A stretch of DNA of 64,000 nucleotides from contig CAJINV010000002.1 in NCBI GenBank assembly GCA_905178155.1, positions 10,890,634-10,954,633 of the forward strand. Direction: 5' to 3'. This DNA comes from Amoebophrya sp. A120. Lineage: Eukaryota > Sar > Dinophyceae > Syndiniales > Amoebophryaceae. The number at the start of each line of letters is the position of its first letter. The stretch's first letter is position 1. A model generated the notes under the pieces. The model ran no database searches. It was not told where the DNA came from and saw nothing but the letters and a program-made list of their open reading frames with translations. A program made the position numbers and the translations under genes. Below are positions 50,601-62,800 of the stretch, piece by piece.

Positions 50601-53600
50601 GCCTCTTCCCGCAGCAGCAAAGGAAATTATAGACCTTCCGGCGGTAGTTCTATGCCTTCAACGAGCGGTGAGGCGGCGCTGGACGCACCAGAACCAGTGC
50701 TCTCGGACGTGGCGAGCAGAGTTGTAGACCTGCTCGAAGGTAGCAGCGGTCCTTCTGTGCAAGATGGAGCGTCCTCGGGCGCAGCTTCATCCGCAGCGAT
50801 ACGTTCGGGAGGAAGCGCATCGACAACGAGCCCCACATCTGCGACGTCGCGCAGTAAGACGACCACCAAGAAGGCAAGTGCGACCCCGCGCGCCGGCGCG
50901 CGCAGTAGTCGAGCGGCCGCGGGCGGTGCAGGTTCGTCTCCCACATCCAGTGAGCAAGGTGAGCTGGATTCGATCCCCCTTGCAGAACAGCGCATCGTTC
51001 CCCGGCAAGTCCCGTACAAAACGCAGCAACACCCCGCAACCCCTCTGCTGGTGCCGGTTAGTGCGAACGCGCAAACCGGTTCTACGGGCGGAAGCGCAAG
51101 TACGGGCAATCGAGCCGCGCCGCGCGGGTCGCGACGTGGAAGCGCCGGGAGCAGTTCGGAACAAACCGGAGGCGGAGTCGTGAACCACCGCGCGCCGCCG
51201 AACAGTCCCTCCGCCCGAGAGCGCCACGTGCACCATCGGGGGCGGTCCGGCGTCGCAGTGGATCATGGACTGGTCACTTCACACCAGCTACCCGATGCGG
51301 GGGTCGTTGCGGCCCCAGGCGCCAGCGGCCAGTCAGTTGCGCAGGCGCACGGCAATCCAATGGGGGTCAACCTGAAGGCCCCGCCGCCAACCCCGGAGCA
51401 GGCAGAGGAAGACGACAAAACGGAGCCTAGCCCGGCCGACGAGTTCATTCCCGTGGCGGAACACAAGGTGCGTAGGACACTTCAGGCAGGTACAACTTCT
51501 GGTAGCTCCAGTGCTTCTAGTGTGGCGTCGCAGGGCAGTGCTGGTGTCGGTGCCCAACTCGCAACAACAAGGCCGAACAGTTCGCCGGCCCTTGCGAACA
51601 TCGCCAACCGAAGGACCGGAACAACGGCAGCGACGAACAAACCTGGCGCTGCGTCTAGTACAACAACTGCTACGGACGCAGGACCCTCCTCGGAACCGCG
51701 TCCAACTGCCGCTGCCGCGATGGCCGCCTACACCATTTCTGGAACCTCTCCGGCCACAACCACACAGCTGCCACGGGGCGTCGCAGTTGCCGCGGGAGGA
51801 GGTGGATCAGCGTCTGCCTCTGGCCGCAGTGGCGTCGTTGCTGTTGGCGGTGGAAGCGCTCCTGCAGGGCAGCCGCTGCAGCAGGCCGCATTTCCAGCAG
51901 ACCAATCGCAACCGCGCTCGACCAGCGCATCGTCTTCTGGTGGTGGCCCGAGCACTGGAGTAAGTGCAGCAAATTCAGGCTTGGCACGAACTTCGGGGGG
52001 AGCGACCGCAGCACATCAGCAGCACGGGGGGCCGACAGCGATTTCGAGGCAAATTAGCCCTCCGATGCCCTCCGTCCCGGAAGAAGCGGACGAGGACGAT
52101 GTGTTATACACCGGCACTTCTGGAGGAGGTAGTATGGACGTAGAAGACGACGGAATGATGGCCGACGTGGACGAGGCTGGTCCGACGGCTGCACAAAGCT
52201 TTTCTCCTCCTTCTTCACCTCCGGCGCAGCGCGGACAGCAGACAGACCCGCAATTCATTCGAGCCCTCGACACCCCGCGTGGGGCGCGCCCACCGCTCCC
52301 CTACGATCATGGCACCAATCACCCTCCCCCGGCGATACTTGCACGTGGCGGCGCCCAACCTGGAGTTGCGGCTGAGGTTGGTAGAGACGAAGTTGTCGCA
52401 GAGGATCCACCACAGCGTGACATCACCTCGAGCTCTACTTCGCCGTCTAGCAGCTCCACCGCCGAGACGTTGAGCAGTGGAACCGCAGTGCTGGATGAAA
52501 GTGGTCATCGCGAACCGCAGGGGACAGGGCTGACGGGGCTTGTTGGTGATCATGTGAGCAGCGATGGTCGGGAGTACCAGCAGGATCCTAGCGCGACGGA
52601 TGTTGAGCGGGAGAGAACACCATCGGCCGATTCGAGCAGCGACGGTGGTAGCCATCCGGCACACGGTCAAGAGGATACGCTCTCAGTGGGAGCGCAGGCG
52701 GACGTTTTTGTACAAGCGCAAGAGCAAGAACAGCTACAGTTCCCGCAGACACCCACTGGGCAAGATCCACTAGTAGCCCGGCAAGTCAGGAGCCACATGT
52801 CAGTCCCAGAAGAGGGCAGAGCGAATGCGTCGAGTACTTCCAGCGCAGGACAGACGACACTTCAAAATGCGGTCAGCAACGAGGCGCTGGACTGCTTTCG
52901 TCGGACACTTTCGCCACATGAGATCGACGCCAAACCGCTGGATCCGAGCATGCTGTTCGCAGCCGCCGCCTCGGCCGACATGCCGGTTCCGGGCGGCAAC
53001 TCGTCGCGGTTGGCGCGACCAGATCTTCCGGAGGTCACGGACGAGATGGGGCAGTGTGGCGACAGCTTGCTATCGACCATGGAACGACAGACCTCCACGG
53101 GATCCGACCAGCAGGAGGTAGAGGAAGAGCAGGCTTTCGGGTCGGTAGGACATTTGCCAACGCCGGGAGAGCTGAACCGAGACGACTTCTGGGCCAGCGA
53201 CGCGGCGCGGACGAGGACATCGTCGTACCAACAAAAGTCCTTGCGGCCCCGGCCGCCGAGGTTGCCGGATAATTCCGGCCAGTCGCGACCCAAGCCACCC
53301 GCAACTCCGATGCCCGGCGGGACGATGCCTTTCGGAGGGGGCGCCCGACCGCGAGCCGCCGGGTCCTCCTCCTCGTCGTCAACCTCCTCGAGTAGCGGGG
53401 CCAGTCCGGTCGTGCACGAGCAGCAAACGAGCGCCGGGAGCGTGCCTGTTTCTAGCGCGAGTTCAGCTCGCCCTGTGCGAGAATTACTTCCAGAAGAGAG
53501 GGCGCAATATGAGGGGTCCGCGCCGGGGTTTGTAGATGAGCGACCAGGTGCGGAGGCGGACGTGAAGGAGCATTCTGGTAGCAATGGCGGTGATGTCGCT

Positions 53601-53777
53601 CAAGGAGCATCCTTGCATGTAGAGCAGGTTCTTCAGGAAGTTTCAGCGGTTCAAGCTCCTCTGCAGCCGGCACTTCAAGCAGAACCGAGACCACTAAACG
53701 AGGGTGCTAGTATAACTATGGGGGACCCGGGTGCGGCCGAGGGCGATGGGCTTGGCAACGGGGCACTCGCTGAATAG
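47662..53777 (+). CDS. Ubiquitin-like domain plus giant Ser/Gln/Pro/Ala-rich protein (BAG6-like layout, unknown family)
   Basis: A ubiquitin-like fold is suggested by MRIWIKSLS (about 47668-47694) plus GTVFLVPV, then LQVLDLRREIARITGTEQDL and RRAILVFDL at 47766-47970, matching the order of ubiquitin strands and helix. The join between the two pieces is unresolved. The exon ends at 48225 (GAAG|GTGCC) and continues, phase 1, at 48433 to the stop at 53777, adding about 1,780 residues rich in S, Q, P, A and G. Within this region a short motif recurs four times (AIPVATVEVVPAR, DVPVAEQVIVRR, SIPLAEQRIVPR, FIPVAEHKVRR), the only ordered-looking element seen. A ubiquitin-like head on a long disordered body is reminiscent of BAG6/ubiquilin-type proteins, but no specific homology is claimed. 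The N-terminus may belong to the preceding gene. Confidence 0.55.
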
Positions 53778-56566
53778 AACGGAAACCTGAACGGTTTGTC
53801 TTTGTCACTGTACTTGTTCAGATACCACCAGAAGCTCTTTACGGTCCAGGTTCTGCTTCTTTGCGGATCTTGTTCCGCAGAGTTGGCTTACGCAAGGTAA
53901 GTGCTTCCTTATGTGAACTTGTTGGATGTTCGTTATTCATGAGCAAGACAGAGAGTTGTATATGTATTGGCAAGTCTGAATGAATAAAACTACTGAAGAT
54001 GAGTGTAACTCCGCGACAATATTTGCGCGTTTTTCATCATTTTCTTCAGTCAACGTCGGTCTGGACGGTGACGGGCTGCTGAGCACTCACGAAAGCATCT
54101 AGCTTGAACAGCTGTATCCAAAGGCAAATTAACTCACAGGTTTAGCTTTGGCTGGCCGGAGAAGCGCGAGACTGCATCTTTTACGGGTCAACCGGTGTAT
54201 CGAGCATTGAAGGTAACCGAAATGACCTTGTACACAAGAAGGGAATTATAGCACTGTTGCAACTGTTGCTGTTAGAATCGCATGTGCTTTTATTCCACTT
54301 TGACTACATCAACTACCATTCTTTCATCACAGAACGCCGCCGATTGATAGAAGAATGATCCACCGGACGCTCGACTAGGCGAACGCGAACCCCTGATTGC
54401 ATCTTTGTGACGCCCACCATGACTTTTGTTTCGTGCCTCCGCACTTCAGCTTCTGCTAGCTACCGCATCGTCCTCGGTGTGCTCGTCCCGATACACAAAT
54501 ATAGCGATAGATTTCTACAACTCTTTCATATGACGACAAAATGCGACATCGAGGACGAGAATGCTCTCAACTCCACATCCGGCGATCGGGAGCTCCTGGT
54601 AGTTTGAGGATACAGCAATTTTGATCCCATTGATATTTTCCACCAGGGAATCGTTCTAGATTTTGATTTTTTTCCGCAAAACTGTATCTATTCAGTGTAT
54701 GCTTTTTGTAATTGTTCCTGTCCGTATCCACCGCTGCAAGAATACCTCGGCCCGAAACCATGACCCACACTCCCAAAACTCTTCTGGTGATTAGGAAAAA
54801 GTAGATGCAGCATGTTAGAAAGCTCGGAGATTGGATTCGGACAGATCTCGGTTTCTCGGGAATACAGTCGCCCTTTAGCGACGGACATACTTGCTATACT
54901 ACGCAGTAGAACTCTATTGCAGACTATGTAAGTAGCATGAATCGCCAACTCTAGAGAATACAGTTACAACAGTACCGTTGTCGTAGATGTTCAAAGTTCA
55001 GACGTAGTACTACCCCAGTAGATGACACCTCGTGCAGGTCGTCTTTGCAGTAGAAAAAGACACTTCACTTAGTTTTCCAGACGAGCAAGCTACTTGTACT
55101 TAAACCATCCCAGGCTCAGCAACGCTTCAGTATACTGAGGTACGTCCCAAGCTAGAGTGCTTCAAATTTTCAATCAAATACGAGGAATCTTGACAGAAAT
55201 CAGGACCAGATCAGACTCTACGAGAATCGAATATTATCAGTCGAAAAAAACAGCAACACTCGTGCGCAAAAGATTGTTTAGAACCATACAACTTTAAATA
55301 CGTCGGCAAGATGAAACAAGCTTAAGCTGGTAAAGAAACAAGAGCAGGTAAGACCAGAGAGTAGATTAATGACTGTGAAAGAATTTAGAGCAGACCGTCG
55401 TGGCTAGGCAAAAAACACACACAACAACTCACAAAAAATCCTCGCCACCTGTCTATTTGCTTTCACTTTCCAACAAGTCGCGTGGTAAGCCCACCATTTT
55501 AAGTTTTCCAGAAGAAGAGTCGCAGTCGTGCGCTGAGTCGATTACTTAACAACGTCACGCTATCGCTCACGAATACTTTCTCATAAATAACTTCATTCAG
55601 ACCTTTCGATTCTACTCCTTGAGTGAATTGATAAACACGCAACTAACTTTTTGTATCACAGAAAAATCATGACGAGATGAATCATTTTCTTACACAACGC
55701 AAATCTCAAAAATTACTGCATCGTTTTTTCAGCTGCAAACCAGAATTGCCATCCGATGTTTCGCGATCCGATGTTTCGCGTCCAACTGGGCGGAGTTTTT
55801 TGCTACTCAGGTGTGGCATCTGTTCAATTTTGACCCAATTGCAGAGAAAAAATTGTATTGTTGTCTTTCACAAAGAGCAGTTGAGCTTGAGATCGTTCGT
55901 AGTTTATATTTTTTTTCCAAAAAAATAAAAGGTAGATCTTTCGTAGGAACGAAGGTGAAATAGAAATTATGAGGAATTTGGTGAACGTGCTTCGAACTTC
56001 TACTCGAAGTGTTGACGGAAATTCAAAGATCACGTGCGTTTCCAGTTTCTTTGGAGGTCTGAGACAAACCGATCTGTGGATAATTTATATGAGTGGAAGT
56101 AGAAGTAATACTAATATTTCCAAGTTCAGGTAGTTTTCTTGTTGGACAAACGTTTTAAATCTAAGAACCGAACAAGATCATAGCATCCGTTTGCGGATTT
56201 TCGATTTTCAGCAAATCTTTTTTCGCAGCGGCAGCGAAAGAAGTGATCTTTTTGCAGAACCAGGAAGATCGAACAGCCATGGGATGCCGCTGCATATTCC
56301 CTTGAGCATCGTTTTCCGTCGCCAGGCTGAGAAAACTTCTTACTTCTGCTCCAAAATACGGGATAATTTTTTCTTTTCCAAATCCAAACTTGCAGTGGCG
56401 TGAGTGCACTGGATAGAAGTTCTTTTATCGAAGGTGTCGTCGTGGTGCGTATTTTTACACCTAGACTGGCGCCGGCGCACTTGAACTTTTCCTATTCGGT
56501 TCTTTTCTCGGACCACTAATCGATTCTGCGACAAGTTTATCTCCTCACCTCCGCAAGAACATCATC
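53778..56566. other. Intergenic, about 2.8 kb, no supported gene
   Basis: The longest gene-poor stretch in the window. It is AT-richer than the genes, with ORFs of at most 86 codons lacking features. A near-perfect short duplication, GATGTTTCGC, occurs near 55757 and 55772. A CAAG|GTAAGTGC donor-like site at about 53895 may indicate an untranslated exon. Confidence 0.5.
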
Positions 56567-58377
56567 ATGACGACCTTTCGCGCACCCCCGGGGTTCGGGA
56601 AGGGCAAGTTGGGCGGTAAGTTTCTCGAGCAGGGGAAGAACGCGGAGGCCGCGATTGCCGTGTACGATCCGTTGAGCCGCATCTGGGTGGGTGGGCTGCC
56701 CATGGGGATCACGGACATGATGCTTGCGCACGAATTCAACCGCTGTGGCAAGGTTCTGTCCACGATGATCAAGCGCGGGGGGAAGGGCAAGGGGCCGCCG
56801 TTTGGGTTCATCCAGTTTTCCTCCCAGGACGAAGCGAAGACCGCGATCCGGAGGATGGACCAGAACCGCTGCTTCGGCAACCCGATCAAGGTGTGCGGCT
56901 GTACCGGCGATGAGAGCAAGGTGGACCGGAAGGGCGCCACCGTCCACGTGGACCCCAACAACCCGATCGATCCGCGGTGCGGGCGTCACTACGGCGCCCT
57001 GGATACGGTCCACAACCAGCACGGCGGTGCTGTGACCACGGAAGCCGGGGAAGTGCCCTCCCAGCGGCGGACTGCGCCCCCGCCCGCGGACCGTGACCGC
57101 GCCGACTCGCGCGACCGTGAGCCGGCGAAGAAGCCACCGCCCCGCGACAGCTCGCGGTCGCGCGATCGCGGTCGAAAAAACGATTCTCGTCCCCGTGCTG
57201 GACGGGGACGCCGAGATGAGTACTTACACTTGCTACGCACGTTTTTTTTTCCAATAAAGCAATTGTCATTCGTAGTAGAGGTGTTGGGTCTGGTTTTGAA
57301 AGGGCCTACTTGAAGCACGTGTTGATTGTTTTTTTTGCGAAATTGTTTGCACGGAAGGAAATGCGTAGCACTTACCGACTTGGCTCCTGATACATGTCAT
57401 GTAGTTATGCTGGAAAATATAAATATATTATAAGTTGAAAGAGAAAGCACACCCACACGTATTTGTTGAAATGTAAACAATGTTCTTCAAAACAGCAGGA
57501 GCAACGACCGGCGTGGCGGACGGGCCAATCGTTCGAGATCCCGTTCCCGCGACCGTTCCCGAGGGCGTTCGCGTGGCCGGTATGATAACATACTTTTTTC
57601 GTACAGCATGTTGTATACTTAAGTACATAAAGACCACGCTTGATATGTTACGGCGCAGCTTACCTACTAAGAGTACTGCATGCAATTGGAATTGCCTGGG
57701 TTAATATGTTTGTTTTTGTCTACCGATGCATACCTATAGCTATACCATTACCAAATCAAAACAATTCTGTTCGGATTACCATGATAAAAACTTTCAGACG
57801 CGACCGCAGTCGATCCCGTTCCCGTTCCCGGGACCGCCGGCCGAAGTCCACCTCCCGTTCCCGTTCCCGGGGTGGGGCCGCGCACCGTGGCTCGCGGGAC
57901 ACGAAGCAGGGCGACTACAATGTGATTCTGGAAAATCTGCCCACTGATATGGAGTGGTCTGAACTGCGGATTCTTGGCAATCAGTACTGCACGTACAAAG
58001 AGAGTGGCTGCACGTTCTCCAAGATCTTCGATTCGGCCAAGGAGGGGAAGGTACTTTTTTTGCTCGCTTTTTTGGTACTTGTGTCCTCTACAGGCCACAT
58101 TATTCATTGTACTGATGCGTGATATAGTTACGTCAAGGATCGGCTGAAACAGTATAGACGGAGAAGAAACTTGTAAAATCAAAATGATCTTCAGGGTGAC
58201 TGGGCTGATATTCGGGTCGGGCAGCTGGAGTTCGTTGATGAGCGCGACGCGGACGCTTTGGTGGCAAAGTTGAACAACAAGCGCATTGCGGGGCACGACC
58301 AGCGACTGCAGGTGTACCGGATGACGAAGGAGGAGATCAGGAACCTTGCGAAGGGCAGGGGAAAAGGTGGCTACTAG
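56567..58377 (+). CDS. SR-like splicing factor, RRM-RS-RRM order
   Basis: Four exons in phase: 56567-57219, 57496-57579, 57798-58050, 58195-58377 (390 aa). RRM1 occupies residues of about 42-115 with RNP2 IWVGGL and RNP1-like PFGFIQF. A charged linker leads to an RS region spread over three exons (DRDRADSRDRE, SRSRDRG, NRSRSRSRDRSRGRSRGR, RDRSRSRSRSRDRR). A second RRM-like domain follows, from YNVILENLP to VGQLEFVDERDADALV and RLQVYRM, ending in a Gly/Lys tail. SR proteins bind exonic enhancers and recruit the spliceosome; classical members place the RS tail last, so this order is unusual. The RS exons carry CGTTCC-type tandem codons that could expand or contract. An RNA-binding and splicing role is inferred from domain content. 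Confidence 0.85.
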
Positions 58378-59805
58378 ACGAGCTGCGGGTGGAGCTATGA
58401 ATCGTGCTGACCACACAAAATAAGTACCAGACACCACATGATCAAATGAAAATGTCTACGAGAGCTTCTATGCGCTACACTTTACACTTCTGGTGTGTAA
58501 CGACAAGAGTAAAACAGTATACACAAAAACGTCGATATTATAGGATGTAGCAGTATTTCAAGAAGTTCAAGACGAACTGAACGCGAACGCCTGTCCCTGT
58601 CGTCGTCAGAACAAGAAATTCTTCGCTGGGGGCTAGAGTGGGTGTACCTCCACTGGGAGACAAGTTCATTTAGAATGTAAGGCGAAATTACGAAGATCCA
58701 AACGACAGCGGAAGATGAGATAGAGGATCTTTCGAAGCAGGTGTTGTCCGTAGTACCTTAGCTTTGATTTGCACATTTTTAGTGGGAGCAACTCGATGCT
58801 GCGATGTTGGCGTCGAAGCCGTCGAATCAGGCTGCTAAAGACCAAAAAAAATTCGGCACAGAAAGGTAGATAAGTTTCACAAACAACGACTACGACGACC
58901 AACGTGGATATTTTTCAAATTCAAAAATGACGAAATGATGGCTCTTAAGGTTGTAGAGCCTTTTCCTTTGCTGTACTATCTTTGCTCCCCCCGCCCACGG
59001 AAGCAAATTTGATCGTCATTTTGTTAAAACTTTTACCAAGTGAACTACAGCTGCAGACTACAAAAGGGACTGTGACCTGTTGAGTGGTATTTTTGTTCTG
59101 ACGACAGTGCGGGAAGTTCGCGAGTGTACTCACTAGTATTCTCCATTCGTGTTTCATTGTCGTTTCTTTTGACTCCTCTTTATCTTTATGTACCTAGTAT
59201 CAGAAATTCGTTTCGCTTGTTGTCGCATTTACACTTTCACGGGATGCCATGATCTCTCGGAGAGAGCGAGAAGACGGCTCAAATAGTGCCAGTGCTACCG
59301 GAGAGAGGGGAAGAAAAAATAAAATTTTTTTATGTGATTTTCGTGTTTTGATCGTGACCTGAGGGGGTGAAAGTTCTTCATTGTGGTGGCTCCGTCAGCA
59401 AAGGGGATCAGTTTTTGTTTCACACGGTCTTCCTCCATGATATTTTGTTCATGGTGTTAGTTTTCGATCCAATTCCAATGGGATGTTGTTACTTAGTGTG
59501 GAAGGAAGCTACAAGAGCAACAGGATCGTAGCTCGTTTTGGAAAGCCACAACCCTGGTGATCCGTGTGTGCCTGCGTTATGCGGGTTGTCTTTTTGCACC
59601 CATGCTGCTCCAATATAATTTTGTTTATTTGCTGCATTCTAAATACAATAGGGATAGGCGGGGACGTCGAGACCTCGGGCTCTTTGCCCCGGCCCGTAGA
59701 GAATAAACAGAGCAAAAGCTCCGGAACACCTGGTTTTGTATACCCATTCCGGCTCTGAAATGACAAATAAGAAGGACCACTAGCTGCAATCCACTGTCCG
59801 CGAAA
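58378..59805. other. Intergenic, about 1.4 kb, no supported gene
   Basis: Short ORFs only (at most 85 codons) with no motifs. The following gene begins at GCGAAAATG. Confidence 0.5.
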
Positions 59806-62800
59806 ATGTTTTCCGCGCCACGGCGGGCTTCTACTTCAGATTTGGCGGGCTCCGTAACGGGCTCCTCTTCTGCCGTGGGGCCGCCAAGAACTGCAGGTGC
59901 CGCGAGCAGCAGCAGGTCGCCTTCGGGACAATTTCAGGAGGAACACCACCAGAGAAAAAATCGCTCCCTGCGGCCCCGGCAGACAACAAGTACCACGGCA
60001 CCGACGACGTCCACTAGCACCAGGGGTCGGGCGTCGACCGAGCATGATCTGTCGTCCCAGAGGTTTTCCTCCGCGCGGGACGACTCGGCGCAGGTAGAGG
60101 AAGGGGATGAAGGCAATCGAGATGAACCACATAACACGTCGGGGGAAATAATCATGGCGTCTCCGTCCACGCAGGACCGCGACGGCGAAAGTCGTGCATC
60201 CCAGTCTCCCCAGCTCGGCGGGAATAAAGAGACGAACAACATAACAAGGATGAATACCGCCGGAGTGAGAAGTAGTACAAGTACGCAAGTCACAAGTCTG
60301 GCGGCGGTGCCCTTGGCCTTGGAAACAAGTAACGACACCGCTACCGCCGGAACAACGGCCTGGCGTCACGAAAAAGCCATGCGGCGGGTCTTCGCGCGGA
60401 AGAAGTCGCTGCTAGAATCTGGGGACTACGTGAAGGAGATCGAGGCGCAGCTCCGCGCCGCGACGGAGGCCTTGGAGGAGCTGGAGGACGGGCAGACGCC
60501 GATCAATGCCCCGGCTATTGCACTCGACACGCGATCCAGCAGGACCACGAGGCGAGGGGGCCGTGGCGCTAGTACTAGTTCTGGCACGACCCCTTCCGTT
60601 TCCCAGCACCAGCACGCCTTGTCCACAACGCCAACCCACCACCTTCGGCACGCGACTGCGAGTGGGCACGCGTCGAACGTGCAACCAAAGCCGGTGGTCA
60701 ACTACAACCGGGCGTCTACCCAGGACCTGGCGCGGATCGTGAAACGACAAGAGGCGAAGGTGGAGAAGTACCAGGGCGAGATAGAAGATTTGCTCGAGGA
60801 AATCGACACACTGAAGCGGGAGAAGCACGACGCGAAGGTTGTGATGGAGCAGTTCAAAGCGCAGGAGAAGAAGCACGAGCGCAGGTGGAAAAAGGAGGTG
60901 GAGGAGCGGGAGAAGCTGCAGGTGGACTACGACAAGGTGAAACTGGCAAACGAGTCCAACGAGCGCAAAATCGAGGGCTTGCGCCGCCGCCTCGTGGTCG
61001 CGCAGCAGCACGCCGGGCAGACGGGAGGGCACGGTGGGCAACATCAACAGAACCTCCTTTCCGCCACGGCGTCCAAAAGCAGCACGCTAGTACAACCCGG
61101 AGTAGACCACGACTGCATGCAACTGACGAAGTCTTCCAATCCGACGCGGTCGCCGATCGGCTTGCTATCAGAGCAAGATCGAGAAGATCTCCTGCAGCCG
61201 GCAGAAAGTTCGACCACCACCGCAGCGGCCGCAGCACATGTTTCCGCGTCGTCCCCCCGGTTTGCGACCACGGACAGCGTGAATCTGGCGGAGATTAGGG
61301 GACTAACGAGGCAGCTCGAGACCGTCACGAAGAGCGAGCACGATTGGAAGGCAACCGCGCTGGAGTGGCAGCGCGACTTTAAGGAACTGCAGGAACTCAA
61401 TCAGTCCCTGAAAGGGGAACTGGAACGGATGCGCGAGGAGCAGCAGCAGGGAATGAATGCTGACGGGACAAAAGTCAAGTCCCCCCAAGGAGAGACTCTG
61501 GGCGGGCTGTACGATTTCGAAGCGCGCTTCAAAGAGGAGCAGCATGTGCACAGGCAAACCAGACGCAACCTAGGCATTGCCGAAGAGAAATACCGAGCAG
61601 TGGTTGACGAGGCGGAAAAATCAAAACTGCAGTGGGAGTCCGAGCGGGAGAAGTACGAAACACAAAAAGAGGAATTACTGCAGCGTATGGACCAGATCAG
61701 CGCGTCTGGTATGTAGCACTTTTATTTTGAAAGGTCGGCTGTTCCTAATAAATTACCCAAACCAACAAGAACGAAGAAAAACGTATTTGCGCGTCCTTTC
61801 CGTCTCCGGCTGTTCCTGTTTAGTTTTACCCTTTGCAGTGGAGGTACTAACTTACTTAAGGGTTCTTCTTCTTGGGGCTCTTGCTGGTCACTGCACAACA
61901 GACGCTCGTTCGTTGTGCAATTTTGTTCGTCTACTCGCGGAAGATTCATACTACATCGGATCGAAATTCTCAGGTACCGACGCGTTGGAAAAGCTGAATC
62001 AAACTTTTGCGGCTGACCTGGAAAAAGTACAGCAAACTTCCAAGGAGGAGCTAGAGGCTTTTCAAAAAGCTAGCTCCGAAGAGATCGAGTTTCTGAAGGC
62101 CAAAAACGCCGAGGAGCTCGAGCGCGTTAAGCGAGAGGCCGCAGCAGAGAAAACCCGGGAGCTGGAGAAGCTGCGAATGCTGAACAGCAAGGAGCAAGCC
62201 AAGCGGCTGCTGCAGCAGGAGCAGGAGCTGCGGCTGATCCTAGACGCGGAGCTGGAGAGCGCGGAGCGGAAAAAGGTCGCAGCGGTCCAGGACAAAAACC
62301 AGGAATGCCAGACAGCGTTGGAAACAAAGGTAAAAGAACTAGCGACCCAGCACACCGCCGCGCTCGAGGCGGTGCAGCAAAATTACGTGGAGAAGATGGA
62401 AAAGCAGCGGGCACAGTTCGACACCGAGATGACGGAACGGTTCGCCCTTGCGGAGCAGCTGAAAGCCAACCACGTGGGCGAACTCGGGAAGTTGCGCGCG
62501 GACTGCACCGCCGAAATCCAGGCTTTGAAGGCGGATTTGGCGCTGCAGCACGCCGCGGAAGTCAATGACCTGAAAAAGCAGTATGCAATGACGATGGAAA
62601 AGATGCAGGGCGAGCACGCGGAGAGGGTGACAACGACGCACAGTGACCATAGCGCACTTCTGCAGTCGAAGGAGGCGGATTTCCTGCAATCTCTCGCAGC
62701 GAAGGATGTGGAACTAGCGGAGCTAAAGGACGCTCACGAAGTAACCCTCGACACGATGCGCAACCGCCACGCGGACGAGAAGGAATTTCTGACAGAACAC

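Noticed and set aside
59509-59766. 85-codon minus ORF before the coiled-coil gene
   Set aside because: No motif, and AT-rich intergenic composition.
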